64,000 bases of DNA from Chloroflexota bacterium (GTDB lineage: Bacteria; Chloroflexota; Ktedonobacteria; Ktedonobacterales; JADMIN01), in contig JAJPKE010000024.1 in NCBI GenBank assembly GCA_021323855.1, positions 1 to 64,000 on the forward strand. The letters run 5' to 3'. Positions 34,024-43,440 of this stretch are shown here, piece after piece. The notes below the pieces were generated by a model that was not told the origin of the DNA, searched no databases, and worked only from the letters and a program-made list of their open reading frames with translations. The position numbers and the translations under genes are program-made. The number at the start of each line of letters is the position of its first letter. Within the stretch, counting starts at the first letter, position 1.

Positions 34024-34857
34024 TCAGGCGGCGGAATCTCCAGGCGAGGCGCCGCTACGATAGGCGCCAGGCGAAGTACTTGGCGTAGCGCCATTGATGG
34101 GCGTGTAGGTCGGCGCAGGGGTCAGCGTCGGTTGGGTGGTCGGCGTTGGTATGGGAGGCAAAGCGCCACCCACGGATGGATCCAGCGATGCGCCAAGATC
34201 GTCAATGCCCCAACTTCCGGCATGGATCACTAACTTCAAGGTAGCGTTATAGATTTTGTTGACGCCATTCTTGCTCCGCGTCACCGTGTAGGTGAGGTAG
34301 GCAGTTTGCGTCATGTCGCCAGCCTGTTTGATGAGCGAAAAATTGGTGATCGCGCCGTAGTAAGAGTCCGAGGCTTCCGCCATTGAGGCAAATTGAGTGG
34401 GATCGTCCCAGATGACGCGCAATGTGGGTGAGAGATAGTTAGTATGAATGACTGAATAGTTTTGCTGCTCGGCGGCGGCCCAAAACGCATTCGCCGTATC
34501 AACAGGGCTGGGTTTGAAATTCAGGAGTTGCAGGCCGACAAACGCGCCGCCCGCACAGAAGCCGCAAAGCAGCACGCAGGCAACCGTCATCACCAGCGCC
34601 AGAATATAGCCATTAGGGTGATCCGCCTGGATCGGGCGCGTGCTGGTGAAGTCATCGCGCATATTGCGCAGACGCAACAGCCGTAAGTAGCGACTGCGAC
34701 GATCTTCCCCTTGCTTGGTTTCTGGACTGAGCGGAACAGTGGTCAAGAGTTCCTGTTCGAGTTCTTTGACCCGCTTGCCCGCCTCTCGTAACTCTTCCCG
34801 CGATGCCCGGCGGCTTTTCACCTCAGCCATCGCTCTCTGCCGTGCGCGGTCGCGCAT
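34024..34857 (-). CDS. single-pass membrane protein of unknown function
   Basis: I do not recognise a named family. The 277-aa protein has a charged cytoplasmic N-terminus with coiled-coil propensity (about 1-75) and one membrane helix (about 83-108, YILALVMTVACVLLCGFCAGGAFVG). A compact outer domain follows (about 112-225), resembling NTF2-like/DUF4878-type folds (TANAFWAAAEQQNYSVIHTNYL). The tail is Thr/Pro/Ser-rich (TPTTQPTLTPAPTYTP). The ATG at 34857 has AGGAGGAG about 7 nt upstream; the longer frame from 34968 is rejected. It is divergent from leuB. Confidence 0.65.
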   Translation of the reverse strand: MRDRARQRAMAEVKSRRASREELREAGKRVKELEQELLTTVPLSPETKQGEDRRSRYLRLLRLRNMRDDFTSTRPIQADHPNGYILALVMTVACVLLCGFCAGGAFVGLQLLNFKPSPVDTANAFWAAAEQQNYSVIHTNYLSPTLRVIWDDPTQFASMAEASDSYYGAITNFSLIKQAGDMTQTAYLTYTVTRSKNGVNKIYNATLKLVIHAGSWGIDDLGASLDPSVGGALPPIPTPTTQPTLTPAPTYTPINGATPSTSPGAYRSGASPGDSAA

Positions 34858-34996
34858 GTCTGGCTCCTCCTGGATGTAATGCGTCTCCAGAAACCACCTG
34901 GTTGCGCCGGTACTATACGTGTCTAGGCCAGGAGTGTCAAGCAAAATGGGACTTTGAGCAGGTAGCATGCTGTGCAGATTGGGAGCAGCGCGTCGC

Positions 34997-35026
34997 TTGA
35001 CCGGACGGCTCTGCGCCCTCTATACT
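34997..35026 (+). promoter_or_regulatory. leuB promoter
   Basis: TTGACC (34997-35002), an 18-bp spacer and TATACT (35021-35026) form a good sigma-70-type promoter about 43 bp upstream of the leuB start. No leader peptide or T-box is visible. Confidence 0.75.
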
Positions 35027-35068
35027 CGTGAGGGAACGAACGAGCATTTTCAGGAGATAGATAGCACA

Positions 35069-36163
35069 ATGGGACAGTATCAGATCGCGATGTTGCCCGG
35101 CGACGGCATCGGGCCGGAGGTGACAGCCGAAGCTTCCCGTGTCTTGCAGGCGATTGGACGGCGTTTCCATCATACCATCGAGCTAGCGCAGGCGCTCGTA
35201 GGGCAGGCAGCCATCGAGGAGGAAGGTGAAGCCATCAGCGAGGCAACGATGACGCTCTGCCAGCACAGCGACGCGGTGCTGTTTGGGGCGGTCGGCGGCG
35301 CAGGCGTGGGCAACCCCAACGCCAGGGTGCAGCCGGAACACGCGCTCTTTCGCCTGCGCAAAGAGCTGGCGCTCTTCGCCAATCTGCGGCCTGTGCGCCC
35401 GTTTCCTGCGCTACTGGGCGCCTCCACACTCAAGCGAGATGTCTTGCGTGGGGTAGATTTGCTGGTCGTCCGTGAATTGACCGGCGGATTATATTATGGC
35501 AAACCCAGCGAAATTCGCGAGCAGCAAGACGGCGCCAGCGCGATTGATACGATGGTCTATAGCGAGGCGGAGATCGAGCGCATCGTGCGCTATGCCTTCG
35601 AGCTGGCGCGCGGTCGCCGCAAGCGTGTGACCTCTGTAGATAAGGCGAATGTCTTGAGCTGCTCGCGTCTCTGGCGGCGCACGGCAGAGCGTGTCGCAAA
35701 GGACTTCCCGGATGTCGAGCTACGGCATATGCTGGTGGATTCCTGTGCGATGGGGCTGATTCGCCAGCCGCGCGAGTTCGACGTGATCGTCACCGAGAAT
35801 ATGTTTGGTGATATCCTCACCGACGAAGCCTCTATGTTAGCCGGTTCGATGGGTATGCTGCCCTCCGCCAGTCTGGGCCTGCGCACGACGCAACATGGGA
35901 AGTTCGGCCTCTATGAGCCGATTCACGGCACCGCGCCGGATATTACTGGCCAGGGCAAAGCAAATCCGTTGGCGGCGATTCTCAGCGCGGCGCTGTTGCT
36001 GCGTTATTCGCTCGGCCTGGAAGCAGAAGCACATTGCGTTGAACAGGCAGTGCAGGGGGTGGTGCAGGCCGGATTCCGCACACCGGATATCGCTACCTCC
36101 GGCGGCACAACCGTGACCACACGCCAGATGGGCGACGAGGTGGTGCGGCGCATCGAAAAATAA
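35069..36163 (+). CDS. leuB: 3-isopropylmalate dehydrogenase
   Basis: LeuB oxidatively decarboxylates 3-isopropylmalate in leucine biosynthesis, with NAD+. The 364-aa protein opens with the family start [18 protein letters not shown]. Diagnostic stretches are [34 protein letters not shown], the metal/substrate segment [20 protein letters not shown] (written here as [15 protein letters not shown]) and [22 protein letters not shown]. The start is ATG 35069, with CAGGAG 12 nt upstream; the open frame from 34967 reads through the promoter. No other leucine genes are adjacent. Confidence 0.93.
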   Translation: MGQYQIAMLPGDGIGPEVTAEASRVLQAIGRRFHHTIELAQALVGQAAIEEEGEAISEATMTLCQHSDAVLFGAVGGAGVGNPNARVQPEHALFRLRKELALFANLRPVRPFPALLGASTLKRDVLRGVDLLVVRELTGGLYYGKPSEIREQQDGASAIDTMVYSEAEIERIVRYAFELARGRRKRVTSVDKANVLSCSRLWRRTAERVAKDFPDVELRHMLVDSCAMGLIRQPREFDVIVTENMFGDILTDEASMLAGSMGMLPSASLGLRTTQHGKFGLYEPIHGTAPDITGQGKANPLAAILSAALLLRYSLGLEAEAHCVEQAVQGVVQAGFRTPDIATSGGTTVTTRQMGDEVVRRIEK

Positions 36164-36176
36164 TTGGGAATTAAGA

Positions 36177-36212
36177 GGGCTAGCTGACATTGGTGCCAGC
36201 TAGCCCATTTTC
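36177..36212. terminator. bidirectional terminator between leuB and the chemosensory operon
   Basis: A perfect 10-bp stem GGGCTAGCTG / CAGCTAGCCC (36177-36186 with 36197-36206) has a 10-nt loop and is followed by ATTTTC on the plus strand. Its right arm overlaps the stop codon of the minus-strand gene ending at 36200. The minus-strand T-run is weaker (TCTTAATT). Confidence 0.8.
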
Positions 36213-36427
36213 GCGCGTGGAGATGGACCCAACGCCCGCAGTTGATGGCGAAGCTCATCCAATTTCGCCGTCAACTGTTCGGCTCGCTGGCGCTGATGGC
36301 CGCCGCTGGTGGATTCAGCGCCGCCCGGCAAACGCGCCAGTTCGGCCTGCGTTTGCTCGATCTGCTGGCGTAGGAGCGCCACGTGGATATCCCAACGCAA
36401 CACGTCGCGCTCGCGTCCCATCTTCAT
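36200..36427 (-). CDS. small coiled-coil protein at the end of the chemosensory operon
   Basis: The 75-aa protein is unrecognised. It is predicted helical with two heptad-like segments (IHVALLRQQIEQTQAELARL and RAEQLTAKLDELRHQLRAL) separated by a Gly/Ser-rich turn, which suggests a helical hairpin. The ATG at 36427 has AGGAGG 9 nt upstream. It begins 51 bp after the cheA stop with no terminator between, so it is probably cotranscribed as the last gene of the operon. Confidence 0.6.
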   Translation of the reverse strand: MKMGRERDVLRWDIHVALLRQQIEQTQAELARLPGGAESTSGGHQRQRAEQLTAKLDELRHQLRALGPSPRAKMG

Positions 36428-36478
36428 CGCTGGACACCTCCTGGAGCGCATTGTCACCTTACGCCTTGTCTAGCGTGC

Positions 36479-39400
36479 TTATTGCTCCTGTATCAATCGC
36501 GCCAGGGTGCTGGTAAGCTCTTCGTCTTGATAGGGCTTGACTAAATACGCATCTGCGCCAAGCTGGAATGCGCGCTGATGGTGCTTCGTCGCCGCGCGCG
36601 AGGTCAACACGATCAACGGCAGGTGTTGATACTGTTCTTGACTGCGAATCGTCGCCATCAGTTCGTAGCCGTCCATACGCGGCATTTCAATGTCCAGCAG
36701 CACAGCGGCGGGCATCTGGCGCGCAATCACTTCGAGCGCCTCGACGCCATCACGCGCCGTCTGTACCTCCCAGTTGTGCGCTTTGAGCATATTGCTGACG
36801 ACCCGGCGGACGCTTGGGCTATCGTCCACCACCAGGATGTAGGAGCGATGGGCTGCTGGTGGAACAGCCACCCGATGGGCCGAGGATACACCTGCCGATT
36901 GATTCGAGATGACGAATGGCACGGGCCCGGTTGGGGAGGTCGTCAATTGCCCCGATTCGACAGACATCGGCGGCATGCTGGCTGCCGGTGTCTGTGGGTA
37001 TGCTGGTGGCGGCGGGCTGGCAGCGCCATTGGCCGGCCCCACCGGAATTGCCATGTTGCCACCAGCGCCATTCACGCCCTGAGTAGCAGTGGGATACGTA
37101 GGCATCACCGGCCTCGGCGCGGGCGTTACGCTGGTATCCTGCGATTCCAGGCGCGATACGCTGCTTGCCGATTTGTCCGGCAGCACAACTGCGTCCTGCG
37201 CAGGCTGCGCCAGCAGTTCATGCAATTCCAGAATGACGACGACTTGCCCGTTACCAAGCACAGCAGCGCCGGCTACTCCGCGCACATCGCGCAGATGTGG
37301 GCCAAGCGGCTTCGCCACAATTTCCTGCTGCACAACCACGGCATCTACCAGCAGCGCCACGCGGCGATTGCCGGTATTGACCAGCAGCACTGACGAACGC
37401 TCCTCCACCGGACTCGGCGGTAGGCGCAGATAGCTGGCGAGATGCGCCAGCGTGTAGCGTTCACCACGAAGCTCGATGGCCGGCACAGGCGTCGAAACCG
37501 TCTGGTAGTAGTCAAGACGGCCAATCTGATCTACGACCGCCATTGGAATGGCTAACGTCTGGTTCTTCACCTTGACTAGCACAGCGCGGGCGATTTGCAG
37601 GCTAATGGGGAACTTCATCGTAAAGATCGTTCCCTGCCCGATCACCGATTCGACGCCAATGGTTCCCCGCAGGCGCGTGACCGTATCGCGGACGACATCC
37701 AAGCCAACGCCACGGCCTGCCTCCTCGGTGAGCGATTCGGCAGTGGTGATGCCCGGCTGGAAGATGAGGTTGATTGCCTCTTTCTCAGAAAGCTGTGAGT
37801 ACGAGTCAATCCAGCCGCGAGCGATAGCCGTCTCACGGATATGTTGCGGGTCAATGCCCGCGCCATCATCGCGCACAGCGATGACTACCTGATTGCCCTC
37901 ATAAGCTGCTGAGACGAGAATCTTGCCGACTCGTGGTTTGCCCGCAGCTTCCCGAACCTCCGGTCGCTCGATGCCGTGATTCACGGCGTTGCGCACGAGG
38001 TGCAGCAGCGGACCGGCCACTTCCTCGAAGACTTTGCGGTCTACTTCGGTATCGGTACCATCGGCAAAGAACTCAATTTCTTTGCCCTCGCGCAGCGCAG
38101 AACCACGCGCCGCGCGATAGAGCCGTGGCACCAACGACTGCAACGGCACGAGGCGCGCTTTGAGCAGGCGCTCCTGGAAATCAGAACTGAGGCGGCTCTC
38201 ACGCGCGAACGACGCCTGACATTCACGCAACACCGATTCCATCTCATGTGTCAGCGTCAACGTGTCGGTAATGCTCTCGTTGAGGTTGCGCGTCAACAGG
38301 TGGAACTCGTTGTAACGGTCAAGTTCCAGTTCGTGAAAGCCCTGCGACGATTGCCCCTTCGCAAACGGGAGCCATCCACCCCTGCCGCTTTGCCCCTGCC
38401 CGTTGCCCATGAGCGAGCCGACGGAGCCAGGGCCGCTGGGGAGGGTTGCTGCCTCGATGCCAGTTTCGATCTGTGAGCCAACTTCGCGCAGACGCTCACC
38501 TACAACGTTGCTATCATTTACGAGGCGGTTGAGCCGGTCCACACGCTCCTCGAGGACCGAGCGGTTGATGAGCAATTCACCAAAGAGATTGACCAGTTCA
38601 TCGAGTTTACTGAGTTGGAGACGGACGCTCAGATCAGTACCATCCGGCGCACTGTGCTGCTCTGCGCCTTCCTCGCTCTCCTCTTCCAGACCGATCATCA
38701 CCGGATCGGTGGTGCGGGGAGTAGCTGACGGCTCGCCAAGAAACTCTTCAGGAATCTCGATGCCGGTCAGCTCTGTATAGCGGCTGGCCAGCGATTGTAG
38801 CGAGCGTTGCTGCTCTGCTGGCTGGTTGAGAACTCTGGTCGCCATGAAGTCGAGCGCCTCGGAGGTGTCGAGCAGCAGGCTCAGCACATCGGGGGTCAGC
38901 GTCAGCGTACCCTCAACGAGGCGGTCAAGCAGGTCTTCGGAAGCGTGAGCAGTTTGCTGGATGATGGAGAAACCCATCATGCCAGCGGCGCCTTTCAGCG
39001 TGTGCATGGCGCGGCGAATGTTTTGTAGCGCGCCGGTGTCATGTGGCGCGCTTTCGAGTTGCGCAATGCCTGCCGTAATCGTTTGCAGGTGTTCCTGCGC
39101 CTCCTCGCGGAAGACTTCCATCGCCTCCGGCGACTGCTCACTGGTAATCTGCACCGGTTTCGAGCCGCGCCCACTTCCCACCGACATCGGCGGCAAGGCA
39201 GATAAGACACCGCCAACGCCCTGGCCAAGCGCATCACTTGCCATACCCGGCGTTAGCTCCGTCAGCAGTTGGCGGCGCACCTGAATCTGAAGTTCCTGGC
39301 GCAAGCGGTCTTCTTCATCGCGGCGGACCTCGGCGGCAATTTCGGCGCGCACCTCGTCTTCCAGTTCGCGGCGCAACTGTTCGCGCACATCGCGCTCCAG

Positions 39401-41179
39401 TTCAGCGCGCATGCCCGGCGTCAGCGCTGGCGTCTCGCTGGAGGCGGAGCTGACGGTGCGCTCCGGCGCGGCGGGCGGCGCAGGATTCCAGGCGAACTGC
39501 GCAACGGTGGCGCTGAATCCATGTTCTGGTGCGCCACCAACCGAGGAGATAGACTGGAAAATCTGGCCGAAGTTTGCCATCATCAGCCGCAGATCATCGA
39601 GCGTTTCTTCGATTTGTTCTTGCGTCGCCGTCAGCCCGCGCCCGGAGTTGTTCAGCAGCGCGATGAGCTTCTTCAAGCGCATCGTCGTCACCCAGATCAC
39701 CGAGAGCGGGAGATAACGACGCACGGAATCTGGGCTACGCTGCAAATCGAGGCCCATATGGCGACCAGCCCACTCTTCCAGGCGGTCCAGCGCGTCGCGC
39801 GAGCCATCGAGGAAGCCGCGTAATTCGGTGCGCTCATCCTCCATCGCCTTCGCCGCGTTGTAGATCGAAGCAGCAACATCGCGCAGCGTCGCCACCTGAC
39901 GGCGCACCGTCTCTTCACCCAGCCGCAGTTCATCAAGCGAGGCGACCACATTGGCGTCAGCGCCCGACCCTTGCTGCGCATAGGAGCCGGCGGCAGGCGG
40001 GCGCGATTGGTTGAATTGGTTGAAACCACCAACGGCAGGCATCTGATCGGTGCCCATCTGCGAAAAATCAACTCCCTGGGGCTGCGACTGCTGCCAGGAA
40101 GAGGAAGCCGCAGGCGGAACGACCGGAATGCGCGGCGCCGTCTCCATCAACGCCTCTGCGCCATCACTCTCTGCCGGGCGCGCCGTGAACGCATTGAGGA
40201 TGTCGTCGAGCGATTCTTGCGGCGTCTGTGGCGCTCCACCGAACGCGCCAGATGCCGAGGGCGACATCTGCTGTGGCAGATACGTTCCCGGCTGGCTCGC
40301 GCCGAAGTTCTGCTGTGGCGGCATGGCAGGCGCGCGACCAGTTGGATAATTCGAGATCGAAGACGCCCACGGATCAGACTGCGGCGTCTGTGGCATGGCA
40401 GATTGGCTTGCGCCCGGCTGGAACGCGCCGGGATTACTGCTATTTCCAGTCCAAACCGGTTGCGATTGCGCGAACTGTCCAGACGAACCACCGTTCATGG
40501 GGGCAGTGGGCATGGCAGAGGCATCGTATGGGTAGCCTGCTGAGGGCTGGCTCGCGCCGAATGGTTGAGGCTGCGGACTCTGATCATTGGAGCCATTGAA
40601 GCCATTAGAGCCGTTAGGTGAATTGGAGGGCGTGGTGGGCGCAACGCCTGGTGCAGCGAATGGAGCCAGCCAATCGGGGACGGCCATACCAGGGGCAGTT
40701 GACCTGCCCGTCTCGGCTGGTATAGAGCCGTTGCCCAGTCCTGTTGCGCCTGCGCCACCCAAGCCGTGATTGCTGATGGCAGGTGAGCTATTTCCCGGAG
40801 CAGCGGCGCGGTCGGCGTCATCTTCCGCAACGAGCGACGAGCCATCGGTATTCGAGCGGATATGCTCCACGAGGCGCGAGAGGCGCGAGAACGAGCGCCG
40901 CAAGAGGGCGATTGCTGGCGCACTGAGGCCTGCCTGCGCATCAATGGCATTGCCCAGCGTATCTTCCATGCCCTGAGCTACATGCGCCAGATTATCAAAG
41001 CCCATCATGGCCGCTGAGCCACCGATTGTGTGCGCGCGCCGGTACGTTTCCTCGATGACATTTGTATCATCGGGATGTTGCTGAAGCGTATCCAGGTTTG
41101 CTTCGATCTCAGGCAAGTAGCTTGTGACTTCATCGAGAAAACTCTCGAGAATCGCAAACTTGTCGAAGTTTTCAGACAT
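36479..41179 (-). CDS. cheA: CheA/PilL-type hybrid histidine kinase with two Hpt domains and a receiver
   Basis: The 1566-aa cytoplasmic kinase is the core of the chemosensory operon. Domain order: Hpt1 (about 5-105, phospho-site His50 in RRAHTIGG); a disordered Asn/Gly/Gln/Pro/Ser-rich linker (about 120-420); a helical region (about 420-660); Hpt2 (about 690-790, His726 in RAMHTLKGAAGMMG); the H-kinase dimerisation domain (about 865-1010, LSKLDELVNLFGELLINRS); HATPase (HLVRNAVNHGIE, DDGAGID, GRGVGLDVV); a CheW-like domain (about 1210-1340); a second Gly/Pro linker; and a C-terminal receiver with Asp1496 in LLDIEMPRMDG. This matches PilL/ChpA-type kinases that control type IV pili in cyanobacteria and Pseudomonas. 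All key residues are present. Confidence 0.92.
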   Translation of the reverse strand: MSENFDKFAILESFLDEVTSYLPEIEANLDTLQQHPDDTNVIEETYRRAHTIGGSAAMMGFDNLAHVAQGMEDTLGNAIDAQAGLSAPAIALLRRSFSRLSRLVEHIRSNTDGSSLVAEDDADRAAAPGNSSPAISNHGLGGAGATGLGNGSIPAETGRSTAPGMAVPDWLAPFAAPGVAPTTPSNSPNGSNGFNGSNDQSPQPQPFGASQPSAGYPYDASAMPTAPMNGGSSGQFAQSQPVWTGNSSNPGAFQPGASQSAMPQTPQSDPWASSISNYPTGRAPAMPPQQNFGASQPGTYLPQQMSPSASGAFGGAPQTPQESLDDILNAFTARPAESDGAEALMETAPRIPVVPPAASSSWQQSQPQGVDFSQMGTDQMPAVGGFNQFNQSRPPAAGSYAQQGSGADANVVASLDELRLGEETVRRQVATLRDVAASIYNAAKAMEDERTELRGFLDGSRDALDRLEEWAGRHMGLDLQRSPDSVRRYLPLSVIWVTTMRLKKLIALLNNSGRGLTATQEQIEETLDDLRLMMANFGQIFQSISSVGGAPEHGFSATVAQFAWNPAPPAAPERTVSSASSETPALTPGMRAELERDVREQLRRELEDEVRAEIAAEVRRDEEDRLRQELQIQVRRQLLTELTPGMASDALGQGVGGVLSALPPMSVGSGRGSKPVQITSEQSPEAMEVFREEAQEHLQTITAGIAQLESAPHDTGALQNIRRAMHTLKGAAGMMGFSIIQQTAHASEDLLDRLVEGTLTLTPDVLSLLLDTSEALDFMATRVLNQPAEQQRSLQSLASRYTELTGIEIPEEFLGEPSATPRTTDPVMIGLEEESEEGAEQHSAPDGTDLSVRLQLSKLDELVNLFGELLINRSVLEERVDRLNRLVNDSNVVGERLREVGSQIETGIEAATLPSGPGSVGSLMGNGQGQSGRGGWLPFAKGQSSQGFHELELDRYNEFHLLTRNLNESITDTLTLTHEMESVLRECQASFARESRLSSDFQERLLKARLVPLQSLVPRLYRAARGSALREGKEIEFFADGTDTEVDRKVFEEVAGPLLHLVRNAVNHGIERPEVREAAGKPRVGKILVSAAYEGNQVVIAVRDDGAGIDPQHIRETAIARGWIDSYSQLSEKEAINLIFQPGITTAESLTEEAGRGVGLDVVRDTVTRLRGTIGVESVIGQGTIFTMKFPISLQIARAVLVKVKNQTLAIPMAVVDQIGRLDYYQTVSTPVPAIELRGERYTLAHLASYLRLPPSPVEERSSVLLVNTGNRRVALLVDAVVVQQEIVAKPLGPHLRDVRGVAGAAVLGNGQVVVILELHELLAQPAQDAVVLPDKSASSVSRLESQDTSVTPAPRPVMPTYPTATQGVNGAGGNMAIPVGPANGAASPPPPAYPQTPAASMPPMSVESGQLTTSPTGPVPFVISNQSAGVSSAHRVAVPPAAHRSYILVVDDSPSVRRVVSNMLKAHNWEVQTARDGVEALEVIARQMPAAVLLDIEMPRMDGYELMATIRSQEQYQHLPLIVLTSRAATKHHQRAFQLGADAYLVKPYQDEELTSTLARLIQEQ

Positions 41180-41275
41180 ACTTACACACCAATCTGTGGC
41201 TGCGCGCTATGCCGTCGTGGCACTAACTAACGTGCTGGCGCATGCCCTGTGAGTCAGACGCCCATCTGATTCACC

Positions 41276-43135
41276 CTATTGATACAGGTCCGAAGGCAGT
41301 GGCCCATTGTTCGGCTGCTCCTGGTTGTAGCGCGGGTCCGCATAGGCTTGCTGCGCTGGCATACCGTTCATACCGTTTATGCCGTTGGGCACGCCGGTAT
41401 ATGCCTGGTTCCCATAGTAGGGATCATAGCCGCCGGTGTTGTCGTAGCCGTTTTCGTAGTTATAGCCACCGGCAGCGCCATATGCCCCCGCATCGTAACC
41501 ATTGTTCTCATAGCCGCCGAATTCGTTTGCGTATTCGTTGGCATACTCGCCACCATAGCCGTTGCCGTTGAGCGCTCCTGCTGGGGCCGCAGGCAGCGCT
41601 GGCAGTTGGGGCACCTCTTCCCAATTCGGCGTGCCCAGGTTTGCCATATTCCCCATCTGCGCAAAGACACCTTCAGGCTGCGGCAGCATCGTCAGCGATT
41701 CAGTAGCCTGCTCCGGCAGGCGGAAGGTGGCGACCGAGGCGCGTAACTGCTCGGCAAGCTCCGCAAGGTAGCTTACGGCTGCCGTGGTATCCTGCGTGGC
41801 GGTGTTGGTCTGGCGGGCGATATCGGCGATACGGGTCATTGCCGCCGCCACCGCTTCGGAGGTCTGTGCGCGTTCGTTTGCGGCCTTCGCAATGCCTTCG
41901 ATCATCTTGGCCTGGCGATCCACCGCGCCATAGATGCTGCGTAACGATTCACCTGCCTGGTCTGCCAGCAGCGATCCCTTGACCACCTCTTGCGTGCTTT
42001 CTTCCATAGCGACCACCGCCTCATACGTGTCGCCCTGAATACTTTTGACGATGGTGGCGATGCGTTTGGTCGCTTCAGTCACGCGCTCAGCGAGCAGGCG
42101 GATTTCATCGGCGACGACGGCGAAACCGCGTCCATGCTCACCAGCCATTGCCGACTGGATGGCGGCGTTCAACGCCAGCAAGTTGGTCTGGTCAGCGATG
42201 TCTTCGATCAGGCGAACGATTTCACCGACTTCCTGCGAACGCTCGCCCAGGCGTTTGATCTTCTTGGAGGTTTCCTGCACGTTCTCGCGAATATGCACCA
42301 TGCCATCAATAGTCTGAACCACAGCTTTCTGGCCGCCATCGGCATTCTTCAGGGCGTCGCGCGCCGCCTCCGCCGCTGCGAGCGCGTTATTGGCGGAAAG
42401 CTGCACGAAGTCCGCCAGCCGCGCGACCGACTCAGTCGTCTGCGAAATCTGGACGGCCTGCGCGTCAGATGCCTGGGCCACCTCTGCGGAGCGGTCCAAC
42501 AAGCGGCGTGTCGCATTCGTCACCTGGAAGGTCGTTGCCTGCACACGGCCCACAACCTTCGCCAGTTCTTCGATCATATAGTTGATCGAATCCGCAAGCA
42601 CGCCCAACGTATCAGGCGTCACCTCCGCCTGCACACGCAGATCGCCGTCACCGACGGCGCTCACTTCCTGAAGCAGTTTTTCGATCTGCGCCTGAAGGGT
42701 TGCGGCGTCCTGCGTATCGCCGGAGGAGCCAGAGGCCGAGCTGGTGGTTGGCGCGCCATCCAGGACACTGTTGACCGCCGCCGCCAGCACAGCGAACTCA
42801 TCTTCGCCTTTCACCGGCGCGCGCAACGCTTTGTCTCCGGCAGATACCTGGCGGCAAACGTCGGCCAGTTCCAGGGCGCGCGCGCGGATGATGCTGCGCA
42901 TGCGCAGCCAGGCAGCGGCTACACAGAGGAACACCAGCAACGCCAGGCCGAACGTGACCCCCCACATCAGCGTTTCAATAGGAAGCCCCGTCGCATTGGA
43001 AGAAGATTGTGGAACGTTTGCCACGGCCCAGGCGCCCAATCCAATCAACGCGATCACGGGAATGGTTGCCGAGAGGAGCATGAAGAGATTCAATTGGGCG
43101 CCGGTTGACCAGCCAGCGCGCGTATTGGAATCCAT
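41276..43135 (-). CDS. methyl-accepting chemotaxis protein (PilJ-like)
   Basis: The 619-aa receptor has two membrane helices (about 17-40 and 57-78) separated by only about 16 residues, so it has no periplasmic ligand domain. A HAMP region and a second HAMP-like segment follow (about 80-210), then the signalling domain (about 230-470) with the tip sequence ADQTNLLALNAAIQSAMAGE and GRGFAVVADEIRLLAERV. This tip, with IQSAMAGEHG, is typical of PilJ-type receptors. The C-terminal 120 residues are a Gly/Asn/Tyr-rich low-complexity tail. The ATG has GGAGG 11 nt upstream. It lies between cheW and cheA and should signal through them. Confidence 0.92.
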   Translation of the reverse strand: MDSNTRAGWSTGAQLNLFMLLSATIPVIALIGLGAWAVANVPQSSSNATGLPIETLMWGVTFGLALLVFLCVAAAWLRMRSIIRARALELADVCRQVSAGDKALRAPVKGEDEFAVLAAAVNSVLDGAPTTSSASGSSGDTQDAATLQAQIEKLLQEVSAVGDGDLRVQAEVTPDTLGVLADSINYMIEELAKVVGRVQATTFQVTNATRRLLDRSAEVAQASDAQAVQISQTTESVARLADFVQLSANNALAAAEAARDALKNADGGQKAVVQTIDGMVHIRENVQETSKKIKRLGERSQEVGEIVRLIEDIADQTNLLALNAAIQSAMAGEHGRGFAVVADEIRLLAERVTEATKRIATIVKSIQGDTYEAVVAMEESTQEVVKGSLLADQAGESLRSIYGAVDRQAKMIEGIAKAANERAQTSEAVAAAMTRIADIARQTNTATQDTTAAVSYLAELAEQLRASVATFRLPEQATESLTMLPQPEGVFAQMGNMANLGTPNWEEVPQLPALPAAPAGALNGNGYGGEYANEYANEFGGYENNGYDAGAYGAAGGYNYENGYDNTGGYDPYYGNQAYTGVPNGINGMNGMPAQQAYADPRYNQEQPNNGPLPSDLYQ

Positions 43136-43440
43136 TAGGATAAGTCCTCCTTTATGCAGGAGCTACTCGAGTAGCGTCATGCCGTTTGTCCAACGCGCCT
43201 GCGCCATCCGCCACCCAATTCATGAAAATGATGGATGAATGCTGAAATGAATGGTTGCAGACAGTGTGCCCGCATCATTACGATAGCTGCACAACAGTCT
43301 ACGAATGAGCGTCTGCGTTTGTGACCACCTCAGCGTACCACGGACCGCCAAGATATGGGGTACCGAGATGAGAAGGAGGTCATGCTACCTGCATGCTACC
43401 AACCGCACTTGAGCTACATGCGGCATATCACGCTGGATCA
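43136..43440. other. 305-bp gap between cheW and the MCP gene
   Basis: No gene is visible. It holds a 14-bp perfect palindrome near the MCP start (43162-43175). The size of the gap suggests an internal promoter or RNA-processing site, but I cannot identify either. Confidence 0.5.
43162..43175. promoter_or_regulatory. 14-bp perfect palindrome GCTACTCGAGTAGC before the MCP gene
   Basis: The palindrome sits 27-40 bp upstream of the MCP start codon, just 5' of its ribosome binding site. It could be an operator or a small mRNA hairpin. Confidence 0.35.

Noticed and set aside
41990..43108. 372-aa open frame on the plus strand
   Set aside because: It is antisense to the chemoreceptor and His/Arg/Gln-rich, as expected for a shadow frame.
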